Source: Bordetella ansorpii (GTDB lineage: Bacteria; Pseudomonadota; Gammaproteobacteria; Burkholderiales; Burkholderiaceae_B). From it: 64,000 nucleotides of DNA. Below the pieces are notes generated by a model, which saw only the letters and a list, made by a program, of their open reading frames with translations, was not told where the DNA came from and searched no databases. Numbering within the stretch: position 1 is the stretch's first letter; each line of letters opens with the position of its first letter. Positions 7,849 through 16,467 of the stretch are shown here, one piece after another. The stretch spans positions 153,982-217,981 of the forward strand of contig NZ_FKBS01000013.1 of assembly GCF_900078315.1 (NCBI RefSeq), read 5' to 3'. The position numbers were made by a program, and so were the translations under genes.

Positions 7849-10116
7849 ATGAGCAATGCCCACCTTTCCACCGGCCCGTCCGGCCCGGCCGACGTCCCCC
7901 TGGAAGCGGGCGAAACCTTGTTGGCGCGTCTGGATACCGATCTGGACGAGCGCCTGCGCTATCAGCCGGGCGCCGTGCTGCTCACCGATCGCCGGCTGCT
8001 GGCGCGCGCGCCGGGCCAGGCTGCCTGGCAGGGCTGGCGCCACGGTCCCGGCTTGAAGCTGCAACTGCACGACCACGCGGGCGCGGCCTGCCTGGAGCTG
8101 GACGACGGCCAGACGCGGGTCGGCGCATGGCGCTTCACGCTCGGCCGCTCGCCCGCCGCGCTGCGCCTGCTGACGCAGTTCGAACAGCGCCAGGCGCGCG
8201 CCGCCGGCCTGTCCAGCGAGCCCGCCGAGCCGCTGCGCATCTGTGCCGACTGCCAGGCGCCGATTCCGCCCGATAGCGACGAATGCCCGGCCTGCGCCGA
8301 GGAAGAGACCCCCAGGCCGGTCTCCACCTGGGCGCTGCTGCGCCTGTGGCGCTTCGCGCAGCCCTACCGCGGCAGCCTGCTGGCCGGTTTCGTGCTGACG
8401 CTGCTGTCCACGGCCGCCACGCTGGTGCCGCCGTACCTGACCATGCCGCTGATGGACGACGTGCTGATCCCGTTCCAGAACGGCCAGGAGATCGACTACG
8501 GCATCGTGCAGTGGTATCTGCTGGGCCTGCTGGCCTCTGCGCTGGCGGCGTGGGGACTGGGGTGGGCGCGCACCTACATCCTGGCCTGGGTCAGCGAACG
8601 CATCGGCGCGGACATGCGCATCGCCACGTATGCGCACCTGCAGCACCTGTCGCTGGAATATTTCGGCGGCAAGCGCACCGGCGACCTGATGTCGCGCATC
8701 GGCAGCGAGACCGACCGCATCTGCGTGTTCCTGTCGCTGCACCTGCTGGACTTCGCCACCGACGTGCTGATGATCGTGATGACCGCGGTCATCCTGTTCT
8801 CGATCAATCCGCCGCTGGCCTTGGCCACGCTGCTGCCGCTGCCGTTCATCATGTGGCTGATCCACCTGGTGCGCGACCGCCTGCGGCATGGCTTCGAGAA
8901 GGTCGACCGCGTGTGGGGCGAGATCACCAACGTGCTGGCCGACACCATTCCGGGCATCCGCGTGGTGAAGGCCTTCGCCCAGGAGCGCCGCGAGGTGCAG
9001 CGCTTTCGCGAAGCCAATCTGCGCAACCTGGACGTCAACGACCGCGTCAACAAGGTCTGGGCGCTGTTCTCGCCGTCCGTCACGCTGCTGACCGAGATCG
9101 GCCTGCTGGTGATCTGGGTGTTCGGCATCTGGCTGGTGGCCGAGCATGAGGTCACGGTGGGCGTGCTGGCGGCGTTCCTGGCGTACATCGGACGCTTCTA
9201 CACCCGGCTCGATTCCATGAGCCGCATCGTGTCCTTCACGCAGAAGGCGGCCGCCGGCGCCAAGCGCATCTTCGACATCCTGGATCACGTCTCCAGCGTG
9301 CCCGAACCGCAGTCTCCGGTGAGTCTGCCGCGGGTCCAGGGCCGCATCGAGCTGCGCGAAGTGGGGTTCCGCTACGGCAACCGCTCGGTGATGCGCGGCA
9401 TGAGCCTGTCCATCGCGCCGGGCGAGATGATCGGCCTGGTCGGGCACAGCGGCTCGGGCAAGAGCACGCTGATCAACCTGATCTGCCGTTTCTACGACGT
9501 GGCCGAAGGCGCCGTGCTGGTCGACGGGGTGGACATCCGCGCGCTGCGCGTGGCCGACTACCGCAAGCACATCGGCCTGGTGCTGCAAGAGCCGTTCCTG
9601 TTCTTCGGCACCATCGCCGAGAACATCGCCTACGGCAAGCCGGACGCCACGCACGACGAGATCGTGGCCGCCGCCCGCGCGGCGCATGCGCATGAATTCA
9701 TCCTGCGCCTGCCGCATGGCTACGATTCGCTGGTGGGCGAGCGCGGTCAGGCACTGTCGGGCGGCGAGCGCCAGCGCATTTCCATCGCGCGCGCGCTGCT
9801 GATCGATCCGCGCATCCTCATCCTGGACGAGGCCACCTCGTCGGTGGACACCACGACCGAGAAAGAAATCCAGAAGGCCCTGGACAACCTGGTGCGCGGC
9901 CGCACCACCATCGCCATCGCGCACCGCCTGAGCACGTTGCGCCGCGCCGACCGGCTGGTGGTGATGGACCGGGGCAAGGTCGTGGAAGAGGGCACGCACG
10001 AAACGCTGATGGCGCGTGAAGGCGCCTATTACGAGCTTTACCGCGCGCAGATGCGGCAGGCGGAGCTTGCCGACTCGCCGTCCGGGCCGGGCGATGGCGA
10101 ATCCGACCAGGACTGA
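7849..10116 (+). CDS. ABC exporter (permease-ATPase fusion) of the cyanophycin locus
   Basis: The 755-residue protein fuses a soluble N-terminal region, a six-helix exporter domain and an ATPase domain. Residues 1-130 have a PH-like or cyanophycin-locus-specific character, followed by a zinc-ribbon pattern CADC (from about 132) and CPAC (146-149). The membrane domain starts at about 170. The ATPase shows Walker A GHSGSGKST (about 530), Q-loop LVLQEPFLF, signature LSGGERQR (about 636), Walker B ILILDEATSSVD and the H-loop IAHRLS. From memory, public annotation calls this family the cyanophycin metabolism-associated ABC transporter; the substrate is not known. It is divergent from the synthetases and followed 12 bases later by the DUF1854 gene, so it probably works with it. 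Confidence 0.88.
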   Translation: MSNAHLSTGPSGPADVPLEAGETLLARLDTDLDERLRYQPGAVLLTDRRLLARAPGQAAWQGWRHGPGLKLQLHDHAGAACLELDDGQTRVGAWRFTLGRSPAALRLLTQFEQRQARAAGLSSEPAEPLRICADCQAPIPPDSDECPACAEEETPRPVSTWALLRLWRFAQPYRGSLLAGFVLTLLSTAATLVPPYLTMPLMDDVLIPFQNGQEIDYGIVQWYLLGLLASALAAWGLGWARTYILAWVSERIGADMRIATYAHLQHLSLEYFGGKRTGDLMSRIGSETDRICVFLSLHLLDFATDVLMIVMTAVILFSINPPLALATLLPLPFIMWLIHLVRDRLRHGFEKVDRVWGEITNVLADTIPGIRVVKAFAQERREVQRFREANLRNLDVNDRVNKVWALFSPSVTLLTEIGLLVIWVFGIWLVAEHEVTVGVLAAFLAYIGRFYTRLDSMSRIVSFTQKAAAGAKRIFDILDHVSSVPEPQSPVSLPRVQGRIELREVGFRYGNRSVMRGMSLSIAPGEMIGLVGHSGSGKSTLINLICRFYDVAEGAVLVDGVDIRALRVADYRKHIGLVLQEPFLFFGTIAENIAYGKPDATHDEIVAAARAAHAHEFILRLPHGYDSLVGERGQALSGGERQRISIARALLIDPRILILDEATSSVDTTTEKEIQKALDNLVRGRTTIAIAHRLSTLRRADRLVVMDRGKVVEEGTHETLMAREGAYYELYRAQMRQAELADSPSGPGDGESDQD

Positions 10117-10128
10117 CGGGACATCACG

Positions 10129-10596
10129 ATGAGCACCGATTTTTCCTTGCAGCGCAACGCCCACGGCCGGCTGGTCTACACGGGCGCGGATGGCGTCGGC
10201 CACGAGGGCGTCGTGCCCGTGCGCGCGTTCCCAATTTCCCGCCCTGGCCAGGGCCTGTCATTGGTGGCCACCGATGGCCGCGAACTGGCCTGGATCGAAC
10301 GCGTGGAAGACCTGCCGCCCGCGCAGCGCGAGCTGGTCGAGGCCGAGCTGGCCGGCCGGGAATTCATGCCGGAGATCCGCCGCATCGTGGCCGTTTCCAC
10401 GTACGCCACGCCGTCGACCTGGCAGGTCGAGACCGACCGAGGGGCCACGTCTTTCGTGCTGCGCGGCGAGGAAGACATCCGGCGCCTGGCCGGGCAGACC
10501 CTGCTGATCTCGGACAGCCACGGCATCCATTACCTGATCCGCGATGCCGCGGGACTGGATCGGGCGAGCCGGCAGTTGCTGGACCGGTTCCTGTAA
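10129..10596 (+). CDS. DUF1854 family protein of the cyanophycin locus
   Basis: The 155-residue soluble protein has no signal peptide or membrane segment. Features such as PVRAFPISRPGQGLSLV, GRELAWIERVEDLP, FMPEIRRIV, PSTWQVETDRG and the C-terminal RLAGQTLLISDSHGIHYLI match the DUF1854 family. That family recurs immediately downstream of this type of ABC exporter beside cyanophycin synthetases. Its job is unknown; the fixed pairing suggests a subunit or regulator of the transporter. It is 12 bases downstream of the exporter, in the same operon. A convergent hicB gene ends 12 bases later. Confidence 0.82.
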   Translation: MSTDFSLQRNAHGRLVYTGADGVGHEGVVPVRAFPISRPGQGLSLVATDGRELAWIERVEDLPPAQRELVEAELAGREFMPEIRRIVAVSTYATPSTWQVETDRGATSFVLRGEEDIRRLAGQTLLISDSHGIHYLIRDAAGLDRASRQLLDRFL

Positions 10597-10607
10597 GGCA
10601 AGACGCT

Positions 10608-10949
10608 TCAACGCGCCACGGCTTTTTCCACGACGGTGTTCAGCCAGTCGTTGATGCTGACGTCGGCCAGTTGCGCGTGGATCGCGATCTTGTGGCGAAG
10701 CTCGTCCGACTTGGGACGGAACGTCATCTTGCCTTTCCAGGTGCGTTCGGGCTCGGTGCCGGTGTCCTTGCAATAGGCGAGATAGTCGTCCACGACGGTA
10801 TGAAAGCTGGCTTCCAGCGCCCGGCCATCCTGCCCCGCGAAGGACAGCACGGCCTTGGTGCCCAGCACCGTGCCGTACAGCATGTGGTCATCGGGATCGT
10901 ATTCGACCTTGCCGACGAAGCCTTTGTATTCGATCGCGTTACGGGTCAT
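10608..10949 (-). CDS. hicB: HicB-family antitoxin
   Basis: This 113-residue protein opens MTRNAIEYKGFVGKVEYDPDD and continues LYGTVLGTKAVLSFAG, then a HicB C-terminal DNA-binding part KMTFRPKSDELRHKIAIHAQLADVSINDW. The N-terminal partial RNase H-like fold binds HicA and blocks its mRNA cleavage; the C-terminal ribbon-helix-helix region represses the operon. A longer frame exists upstream, but the ATG at 10949 has AGGA before it and matches the family start. It lies 16 bases downstream of hicA, in the usual toxin-first order. Confidence 0.88.
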   Translation of the reverse strand: MTRNAIEYKGFVGKVEYDPDDHMLYGTVLGTKAVLSFAGQDGRALEASFHTVVDDYLAYCKDTGTEPERTWKGKMTFRPKSDELRHKIAIHAQLADVSINDWLNTVVEKAVAR

Positions 10950-10965
10950 GGCGGGTTCCTGTGAG

Positions 10966-11256
10966 TCAGTGGCATCGGCAGCCGTGGTCGGTGGGCACAT
11001 GCCCGGCCAGGGACAGGTGCGTTTTCAGGTCACGCGTGGCGGCCTTGTCCATCACGGGTTTCGGATGCGGCCGGTGAGACATCCAGATGAACCCGCCGCC
11101 GAAATCGCTGCGCATGCCGCTCTTGGTGGGCGACACCCGCGATCCCAGTGCGCGCAGCAACGTTTCGGCGTCGTGCCAATGCACATTGGGCGAGGGAGAG
11201 GGAGGCATGCGGAAGATGTCGCATAGCGTCTTGCACAGGGTTCCGTTCAGCGGCAT
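10966..11256 (-). CDS. hicA: HicA-family mRNA interferase toxin
   Basis: The 96-residue product begins MPLNGTLCKTLCDIFRMPPS and contains VHWHDAETLLRALGSRVS, a Gly-rich strand GGGFIWMSHRPHPKP and TRDLKTHLSLAG. This matches the longer HicA type, in which the His of the MSHRPHP segment sits in the double-stranded-RNA-binding-like fold that cleaves mRNA. The C-terminal tail after LSLAG (HVPTDHGCRCH) is longer than usual. The ATG at 11256 is preceded by AGGAAT; earlier in-frame starts lack family similarity and overlap the operator-like palindrome. It is the first gene of the hicAB operon. Confidence 0.85.
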   Translation of the reverse strand: MPLNGTLCKTLCDIFRMPPSPSPNVHWHDAETLLRALGSRVSPTKSGMRSDFGGGFIWMSHRPHPKPVMDKAATRDLKTHLSLAGHVPTDHGCRCH

Positions 11257-11274
11257 GTCGATTCCTGAATCAAA

Positions 11275-11295
11275 TGGTGGCACAATTTGCCACCA
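11275..11295 (-). promoter_or_regulatory. operator-like palindrome upstream of hicA
   Basis: TGGTGGCA (11275-11282) and TGCCACCA (11288-11295) are perfect inverted 8-mers with a 5-base spacer, ending 19 bases upstream of the hicA ATG. HicB proteins repress their own operon from such sites, so this is the likely HicB operator. The sequence up to 11439 shows no gene. Confidence 0.55.
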
Positions 11296-11439
11296 AATAC
11301 AAGCATAGGGCGGCGGTTTGCGGCCCGCGCGCCACATGGCCCGGGCTTGCCGGATGATACGGTCACAAAGAGTGGCGTCGAGCGGCAGAGGGACGGAAAC
11401 GTCCTGGCAAGCGGTGCGCCGATCAGACGCGGGGGGAGC

Positions 11440-12573
11440 CTATTCCTGCCGCTTGAACGGCGCATGCGCCGCCAGTTCGCCGGCGTATGCCTGCACCGCA
11501 GTGGTCTCATGGTCCAGGAAGTCCTGGATCGCCTCGGCGAAGCGCCGGTCGGCCACCCAGTGCGCCGACCAGGTCGGCGTGGGCAGCAGGCCGCGCGCCA
11601 TCTTGTGCTCGCCTTGCGCGCCGCCTTCGAAACGCCGCAGGCCGTGCACGATGCAGTATTCGATGGCCTGCAGGTAGCAGGTCTCGAAATGCAGGCCGGG
11701 CACGAATTCCGAACTGCCCCAGTAGCGTCCGTACAGCGTATCGCCGCCGCGCAGGTTGAGTGCCGCGGCCACCGGTTGTTCGCCGCGCATGGCCAGCACC
11801 AGCACCATCGACTCGGGCAGTTCGGCGTGCACGCGCGTGAAGAAGGCCTCGTTCAGGTAAGGCGGATTGCCATGCTCGTAATACGTCTGGCAATAACAGC
11901 GGTAAAAAAAATCGAGCGACGCGGCGTCGATCTGCGCGCCCGTCATCCAGCGATACGTGATGCCGGCCTGCGCGACCTTCTTGCGGTCCTGCCGGATCTT
12001 CTTGCGCTTGTCGTGGCTCATCGCGGCCAGGAACTGGTCCATGCCGGCGTAGCCGGGATTGGTCCAGTGGAATTGCACGCCCTCGCGGATCATGTAGCCC
12101 GCCTCGCGCAGCGCGTCCAGGTCTTGCGGGTGCGGAAACAGCAGGTGCAGCGACGACACCTTCAAGCCTTGCGCCAGTTCGATCAACCCTTGCGCCAGCA
12201 GCATGCGGTCGGTGTCGTCGGCCGCCAGCAGGCGCGCGCCCGCGACCGGTGTGAACGGAATCGCCGACAGCAGCTTGGGGTAGTAGCGCAGGCCGTGCCG
12301 CTCGAAGGCGTCGGCCCAGGAGAAGTCGAACACATATTCGCCGCGCGAGTGCATCTTGAGGTACAGCGGCACGGCGCCCGCCAGGCGGTCGTCGCGTTTC
12401 AACACCAGGAAATACGGCGTCCAGCCCGTGTCGGGCGCGGCGCAGCCGCTGTCGTGCAGGGCGGACAGGAACTCGTGGCGGACGAAGGGCTGGTCGCCGG
12501 CCAGGGCATTCCATTGGCCGGGGTCCAGCGCGGCAAGCGAGGTCTCGATGCTCAGGCGGGCGGAAGATGGCAT
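11440..12573 (-). CDS. FemAB-like/DUF482 acyltransferase family protein
   Basis: The 377-residue cytosolic protein matches the DUF482 (FemAB-like, GNAT-fold) family: WNALAGDQPFVRHEFLSALHDSG near the N terminus, FDFSWADAFERHGLRYYPKL, LHLLFPHPQDLDAL, KKIRQDRKKV in the centre, and a C-terminal half with YYEHGNPPYLNEAFF, GDTLYGRYWGSSE and FEGGAQGEHKMARGL. Members are tied to N-acyltransfer, sometimes in peptidoglycan or amino acid conjugation, but the substrate here is unknown. The ATG at 12573 is chosen because upstream residues are low-complexity Arg-rich and unlike the family. It diverges from the DUF455 gene at 12711. Confidence 0.82.
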   Translation of the reverse strand: MPSSARLSIETSLAALDPGQWNALAGDQPFVRHEFLSALHDSGCAAPDTGWTPYFLVLKRDDRLAGAVPLYLKMHSRGEYVFDFSWADAFERHGLRYYPKLLSAIPFTPVAGARLLAADDTDRMLLAQGLIELAQGLKVSSLHLLFPHPQDLDALREAGYMIREGVQFHWTNPGYAGMDQFLAAMSHDKRKKIRQDRKKVAQAGITYRWMTGAQIDAASLDFFYRCYCQTYYEHGNPPYLNEAFFTRVHAELPESMVLVLAMRGEQPVAAALNLRGGDTLYGRYWGSSEFVPGLHFETCYLQAIEYCIVHGLRRFEGGAQGEHKMARGLLPTPTWSAHWVADRRFAEAIQDFLDHETTAVQAYAGELAAHAPFKRQE

Positions 12574-12710
12574 GGCGCAATGATAAAGTCGCCGGGCGTT
12601 CGCAACCATTGCCTTTCCATGAATCCTGTCTTGCATCCGGCGCCCGGCGCGCCGACGTCCGCTTCCGTCCTGGCCTGCGCGCGGGCCCCGCACCGCGTCC
12701 GGAGGCGCTC

Positions 12711-13523
12711 ATGAGCGTCACCCTGCGCCATGCCGCGCTGCATGCCCTGGCGGCGGCGGATTGGCAGGACAAGCTGGCCGCGGTGGACGCCATCACCGAC
12801 GACCTGCCGGTGGGCGCCGAGGCGGTCCTGGATGAACCCCCCGGCCTGCCTGGCCGGCCGCAGCGGCCCGAACTGGTGGCGCGCGCCCACTCCCGCCAGC
12901 GGTCGGTGCGTTCGCCGCTGGGGCGTGCGATCCTGCTGCATTCGCTGGCGCACATCGAGTTCAACGCCATCAACCTGGCCCTGGACGCGGTCTGGCGCTA
13001 TGCCGGGCAGCCCGAGGATTACTACCGCGACTGGCTGCGCGTGGCGCGCGAAGAGGCCTATCACTTCTCGCTGCTGAACCGGCACCTGGCTACGCTGGAC
13101 CATGCCTACGGCGACTTCCCCGCCCACAACGGCCTGTGGGAAATGGCCGAGAAGACACGCGGCGACCTGCTGGCCCGGCTGGCGCTGGTGCCGCGCACGC
13201 TGGAGGCGCGCGGGCTCGACGCCTCGCCGCTGGTGCGCGCCAAGCTGGCGGACGCGGGCGACGAGGCCGGCGCGGCCATTCTGGACATCATCCTGCGCGA
13301 CGAGATCGGCCACGTGGCGGTGGGCAACCGGTGGTTTCGCCATGGCTGCGAGGCGCGCGGCCTGGATCCCGTCGCGTGCTATGCCGACCTGGCGCGGCAG
13401 TACGGCGCGCCGGCCCTGCGCGGACCGTTCAATCTGCCGGCGCGGCGCGCGGCGGGGTTCGACGAGGACGAGATCGCCGCGCTGCTGCGTGCCGATACCG
13501 GTTCCGCGCCAGACGCCTCGTAG
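12711..13523 (+). CDS. DUF455 ferritin-like protein
   Basis: The 270-residue protein carries a ferritin-like four-helix core with possible di-iron ligands: HSLAHIEFNAINLALD, REEAYHFSLLNRHL and RDEIGHVAVGNRWF give the ExxH-type pairs. PVGAEAVLDEPPGLPGRPQRP near residue 30-55 is also typical of DUF455. Its physiological reaction is unknown; iron-dependent oxidation chemistry is an inference from the fold. The start ATG at 12711 (MSVTLRHAALHAL) fits the family; longer frames add a Pro/Arg-rich stretch. It diverges from the FemAB-like gene, with overlapping promoter space of 137 bases. Confidence 0.85.
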   Translation: MSVTLRHAALHALAAADWQDKLAAVDAITDDLPVGAEAVLDEPPGLPGRPQRPELVARAHSRQRSVRSPLGRAILLHSLAHIEFNAINLALDAVWRYAGQPEDYYRDWLRVAREEAYHFSLLNRHLATLDHAYGDFPAHNGLWEMAEKTRGDLLARLALVPRTLEARGLDASPLVRAKLADAGDEAGAAILDIILRDEIGHVAVGNRWFRHGCEARGLDPVACYADLARQYGAPALRGPFNLPARRAAGFDEDEIAALLRADTGSAPDAS

Positions 13524-13684
13524 CGTTTCGTAAAGCGAGGTTGCGTTCGCGGCTTCGCGGCGACGCTATAGTGCCCAGCGCGTGTCGCCGTGTGGGACGC
13601 GACCCTCGAACGGGAAGAGGTTCCGCCTGTGGCGGCGTGGTTTTCCGCCGCGCGCGGCGCTGTCCTGTCCCACCACGATCAAGG

Positions 13685-14154
13685 ATGAAATTGGATCTAC
13701 GCATCAGCTCATGCCGTGTCGTCATGCTGGCCGCGGCGCTCATGTTCTGCACCGCGGCGGCCGCGAAGGATACGGCTCCTCGTTCCGGGCCGGAAGCGGG
13801 CGGGCGGACTTATTTTCAGAACTACAAGGACATGGTCCTGGCCGAATGCGTGTCCACCGCCTACCAGTCGGACCCCAAAGTCGTCATGGATGCCGGCAGT
13901 AGCGCCTGGGCGCTGCGCGACTGGACCTCGTTCGATTGGGAAGAACACCCTTATCCCGAAGTGACCGAATTGGTAGAGCGCACGCTGGCGCGCGATTACA
14001 CGAATCCATTGCCGAGTCGGAAGTCAAAGGCCTGCGCTTCGACATGCTCAAGTGCCTGGATCTCTACCATGGCAAGGAGCTGGACGCCTTGGCCAGGCGT
14101 GTCGTGCTGAAGCCGTCGCACACCTACCGCCAGGACTATCCTCCCACCCGATAA
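13685..14154 (+). pseudogene. Tai4-type T6SS amidase immunity protein, frameshifted
   Basis: The frame from 13685 encodes a signal peptide (VVMLAAALMFCTAAAA), then YFQNYKDMVLAECVSTAYQS, DAGSSAWALRDWTSFDWEE and LVERTLARDYTNPL. At about 14011-14013 similarity switches to the +2-offset frame, which continues AESEVKGLRFDMLKCLDLYH, then KELDALARRVV, to a stop at 14152-14154. Together these form one Tai4-like protein of about 156 residues, a periplasmic inhibitor of the type VI amidase effector Tae4. Restoring one missing base joins the halves. No tae4 or T6SS gene is nearby, so it would be an orphan immunity gene protecting against neighbours. It may be a true pseudogene or a sequencing error. Confidence 0.75.
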
Positions 14155-14207
14155 CCCGCTGCCTGGCCAGTTGTTCGCCCGGCCAGGCGCACGTATAGAA
14201 TGCCCCG

Positions 14208-15431
14208 ATGATCTCTCGCCGCCTATTGCCCCTGCTGGCCCTGCTGGCCGCCCCCGTCCTCAACGCCCAGCCCGCGCCCGCCGCGCCCACGGCCGATCCC
14301 GCCGCCTATCGTGCGTGCCTGGTCGAGATCCGCCCCGATGCGATCAAGCGCGGCGTGCAAGGCTCGGTCTACGACACCCAGACCGCCGCGCTCGAACCCG
14401 ACGCCACCGTGCTGCCGCTACTGGACGCGCAACCCGAGTTCAAGACGCCCATCTGGGACTACATGGCCAGCCTGGTCGACCAGGAACGCATCGATGACGG
14501 CATGGCCGCCATGGAAACCTGGAAGGCCGATCTGGCGCGCGCCCAGAAGCAGTATGGCGTGGACGTCGCCACCATCGCCGCCGTCTGGGGCGTGGAAAGC
14601 AATTTCGGCCAGAACCTGGGCGGCCGCCCGCTGCTCACCTCCTTGTCGACGCTGTCGTGCTTCGGCCGGCGCCAGGCCTATTTCCGCGGCGAATTCTTCT
14701 CGACATTGCGCATCCTGCAGGACGAGCACGTCGCCCCCGATCGCCTGAAAGGCTCGTGGGCCGGCGCCTTCGGCCAGACGCAGTTCATGCCGTCCACCTA
14801 TCTGCGCCTGGCCGTGGACTTCGACGGCGACGGCCGCCGCGACCTGGTCGACAGCGTGCCCGACGCGCTGGGCTCGACCGCCAACTTCCTGAAGCAGGCC
14901 GGCTGGCAGCCTGGCCTGGACTGGGGCTTCGAGGTGAAGCTGCCCGAGAACATGGACACGTCCAACGCCGGGCGCAAGAACAAGAAGCCCATGTCGGCCT
15001 GGGCCGCGCAGGGCGTGCGCCGCGCCGACGGCAGCGCATTGCCGGGCGCAGACACCGCCGTGGGCCTGTTGCTGCCGGCCGGGTCCAAGGGGCCTGCCTT
15101 CCTGGTCACCCGCAACTTCGACGCGATCTATTCGTACAACGCCGCCGAGAGCTATGCGCTGGCCATCGCGCACTTGTCCGACCGGCTGCGCGGCGGCATG
15201 CCGTTCGTGACGGCCTGGCCGACCGACGATCCCGGCATTTCGCGCGCGGAACGCCGCCAGGTGCAGGAGATGCTGCTGGCGCGCGGCTACGATATCGGCA
15301 AGCCCGACGGCGTCATCGGCGCCAAGACCCGCGAAGCCCTGCAGGCGGTGCAGCGCGAGCTGGGCCTGACGCCCGATGGCCGGGCGGGCCGCAAGACGCT
15401 GAACGCGCTGCGGGCCAAGCCGGCATCCTGA
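14208..15431 (+). CDS. MltB-type lytic murein transglycosylase
   Basis: The 407-residue exported enzyme cleaves peptidoglycan glycan strands with 1,6-anhydro product formation. A signal peptide (MISRRLLPLLALLAAPVLNA) is followed by the SLT_2 domain with AAVWGVESNFG, whose Glu (about residue 130) is the catalytic acid, then GSWAGAFGQTQFMPSTYL, DFDGDGRRDL and NFDAIYSYNAAESYALAI. The last 60 residues are a peptidoglycan-binding domain (VQEMLLARGYDIGKPDGVIG, then LGLTPDGRAGRKTLNAL). No lipobox is seen, so it is likely soluble periplasmic rather than a lipoprotein like E. coli MltB. It stands alone between the Tai4 remnant and the convergent usp gene. Confidence 0.9.
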   Translation: MISRRLLPLLALLAAPVLNAQPAPAAPTADPAAYRACLVEIRPDAIKRGVQGSVYDTQTAALEPDATVLPLLDAQPEFKTPIWDYMASLVDQERIDDGMAAMETWKADLARAQKQYGVDVATIAAVWGVESNFGQNLGGRPLLTSLSTLSCFGRRQAYFRGEFFSTLRILQDEHVAPDRLKGSWAGAFGQTQFMPSTYLRLAVDFDGDGRRDLVDSVPDALGSTANFLKQAGWQPGLDWGFEVKLPENMDTSNAGRKNKKPMSAWAAQGVRRADGSALPGADTAVGLLLPAGSKGPAFLVTRNFDAIYSYNAAESYALAIAHLSDRLRGGMPFVTAWPTDDPGISRAERRQVQEMLLARGYDIGKPDGVIGAKTREALQAVQRELGLTPDGRAGRKTLNALRAKPAS

Positions 15432-15438
15432 ACAGGCC

Positions 15439-16293
15439 CTAGCGCAGGATCAACAGCGGCAGGCGCACCTGTCCCAGGATCGCCGTGGTGGTGCTGCCCA
15501 GCATCAGGTGGCGGATGCGCGAATGGCCGTAGGCCCCCATCGCGATCAGGTCCACGGCATGGTCCCCGGCGTAGGCCGTCAACGCCTGGACCGGATCGCC
15601 CGGCACGTGCGCGGTGCGGGCGTCGAAGCCCGTGTTCGCCAGTTCCGCCCGGGCCTCGCTCAATGCCGCCTGCGCCTGCGCCGCGTCGCCACCCGCCATC
15701 ACCACGTGCGCGCTCAGGCCGGCCAGCAGGGGACTGCGGCTGACCATCTCGACGGTCTTGCGCGCCGTGGCGCTTCCGTCATAAGCCACCATGAAACTGG
15801 CCGGTTCCCGGAACACCGCGCCGGCTACCAGGATGGGACGGTGCAGCGCGCGCACGGCCGATTCCAGCCGGTGGTCGGGGAACAGCCGGGACGGCTTGAC
15901 CGGCTTCTCGTGATGGCCCAGCACGAACAGCCGAGCGTCGGGCTCGGACTCGATCAGCGTGTCGATCAGGTCGCCCCGGTACTGCCGGGCATCCAGCCGC
16001 GCCAGGCCCGCCGCGCGGGCCCGTTCCAGCGCCAGTTCCAGCAACTGCTTGCCGTGTTCCTGCTCGACGGCCGCGCGTTTCTCGTCCAGTTCGGACAGTT
16101 CACGCAGCAGGGCTTCCTGCGCCCCCAGCCAGAGGCTGCCGCTGAGATCGGACAGGCCTGCCTGTTCGGAGTGGGGTTCCTGGACGTGAAGGAATTCCAG
16201 ATCGGTGTCCATTCTGCGTGTCGCCCAGATGGCGTAGTCGCAGATGCCTTGCGCACGCGTAATGCCGTCGAGGCAGGCGATGACCTGTTTCAT
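15439..16293 (-). CDS. universal stress protein with two Usp domains
   Basis: At 284 residues the protein is twice the usual Usp length. The first half starts MKQVIACLDGITRAQGICDY and includes RLFVLGHHEKPVKPSRLFPD, a degenerate nucleotide site. The second half starts FMVAYDGSATARKTVEM and ends with MGAYGHSRIRHLMLGSTTTAIL, which keeps the G-x2-G-x9-G-S ATP-binding pattern. The fold is cytosolic and usually acts in stress survival. It converges with the transglycosylase, leaving only seven bases between stops. The next 174 bases (16294-16467) contain no recognised gene. Confidence 0.88.
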   Translation of the reverse strand: MKQVIACLDGITRAQGICDYAIWATRRMDTDLEFLHVQEPHSEQAGLSDLSGSLWLGAQEALLRELSELDEKRAAVEQEHGKQLLELALERARAAGLARLDARQYRGDLIDTLIESEPDARLFVLGHHEKPVKPSRLFPDHRLESAVRALHRPILVAGAVFREPASFMVAYDGSATARKTVEMVSRSPLLAGLSAHVVMAGGDAAQAQAALSEARAELANTGFDARTAHVPGDPVQALTAYAGDHAVDLIAMGAYGHSRIRHLMLGSTTTAILGQVRLPLLILR

Positions 16294-16467
16294 GGCGGTC
16301 TCCTTCGGTGGGCCGCGGGCCGCGGCCGATCCGGGGCCGCCGCGCTGGCGTCCGGCGGCGTGCGCCCGGGGGTTCTGGGCCTCTCCGCTTCCACTATCCC
16401 GCGCGGCACGCGAAAGTTCAAGGATCGGATGTGCTGCACCGCATCCAACGCGGCGCCGCGCGGGGAG

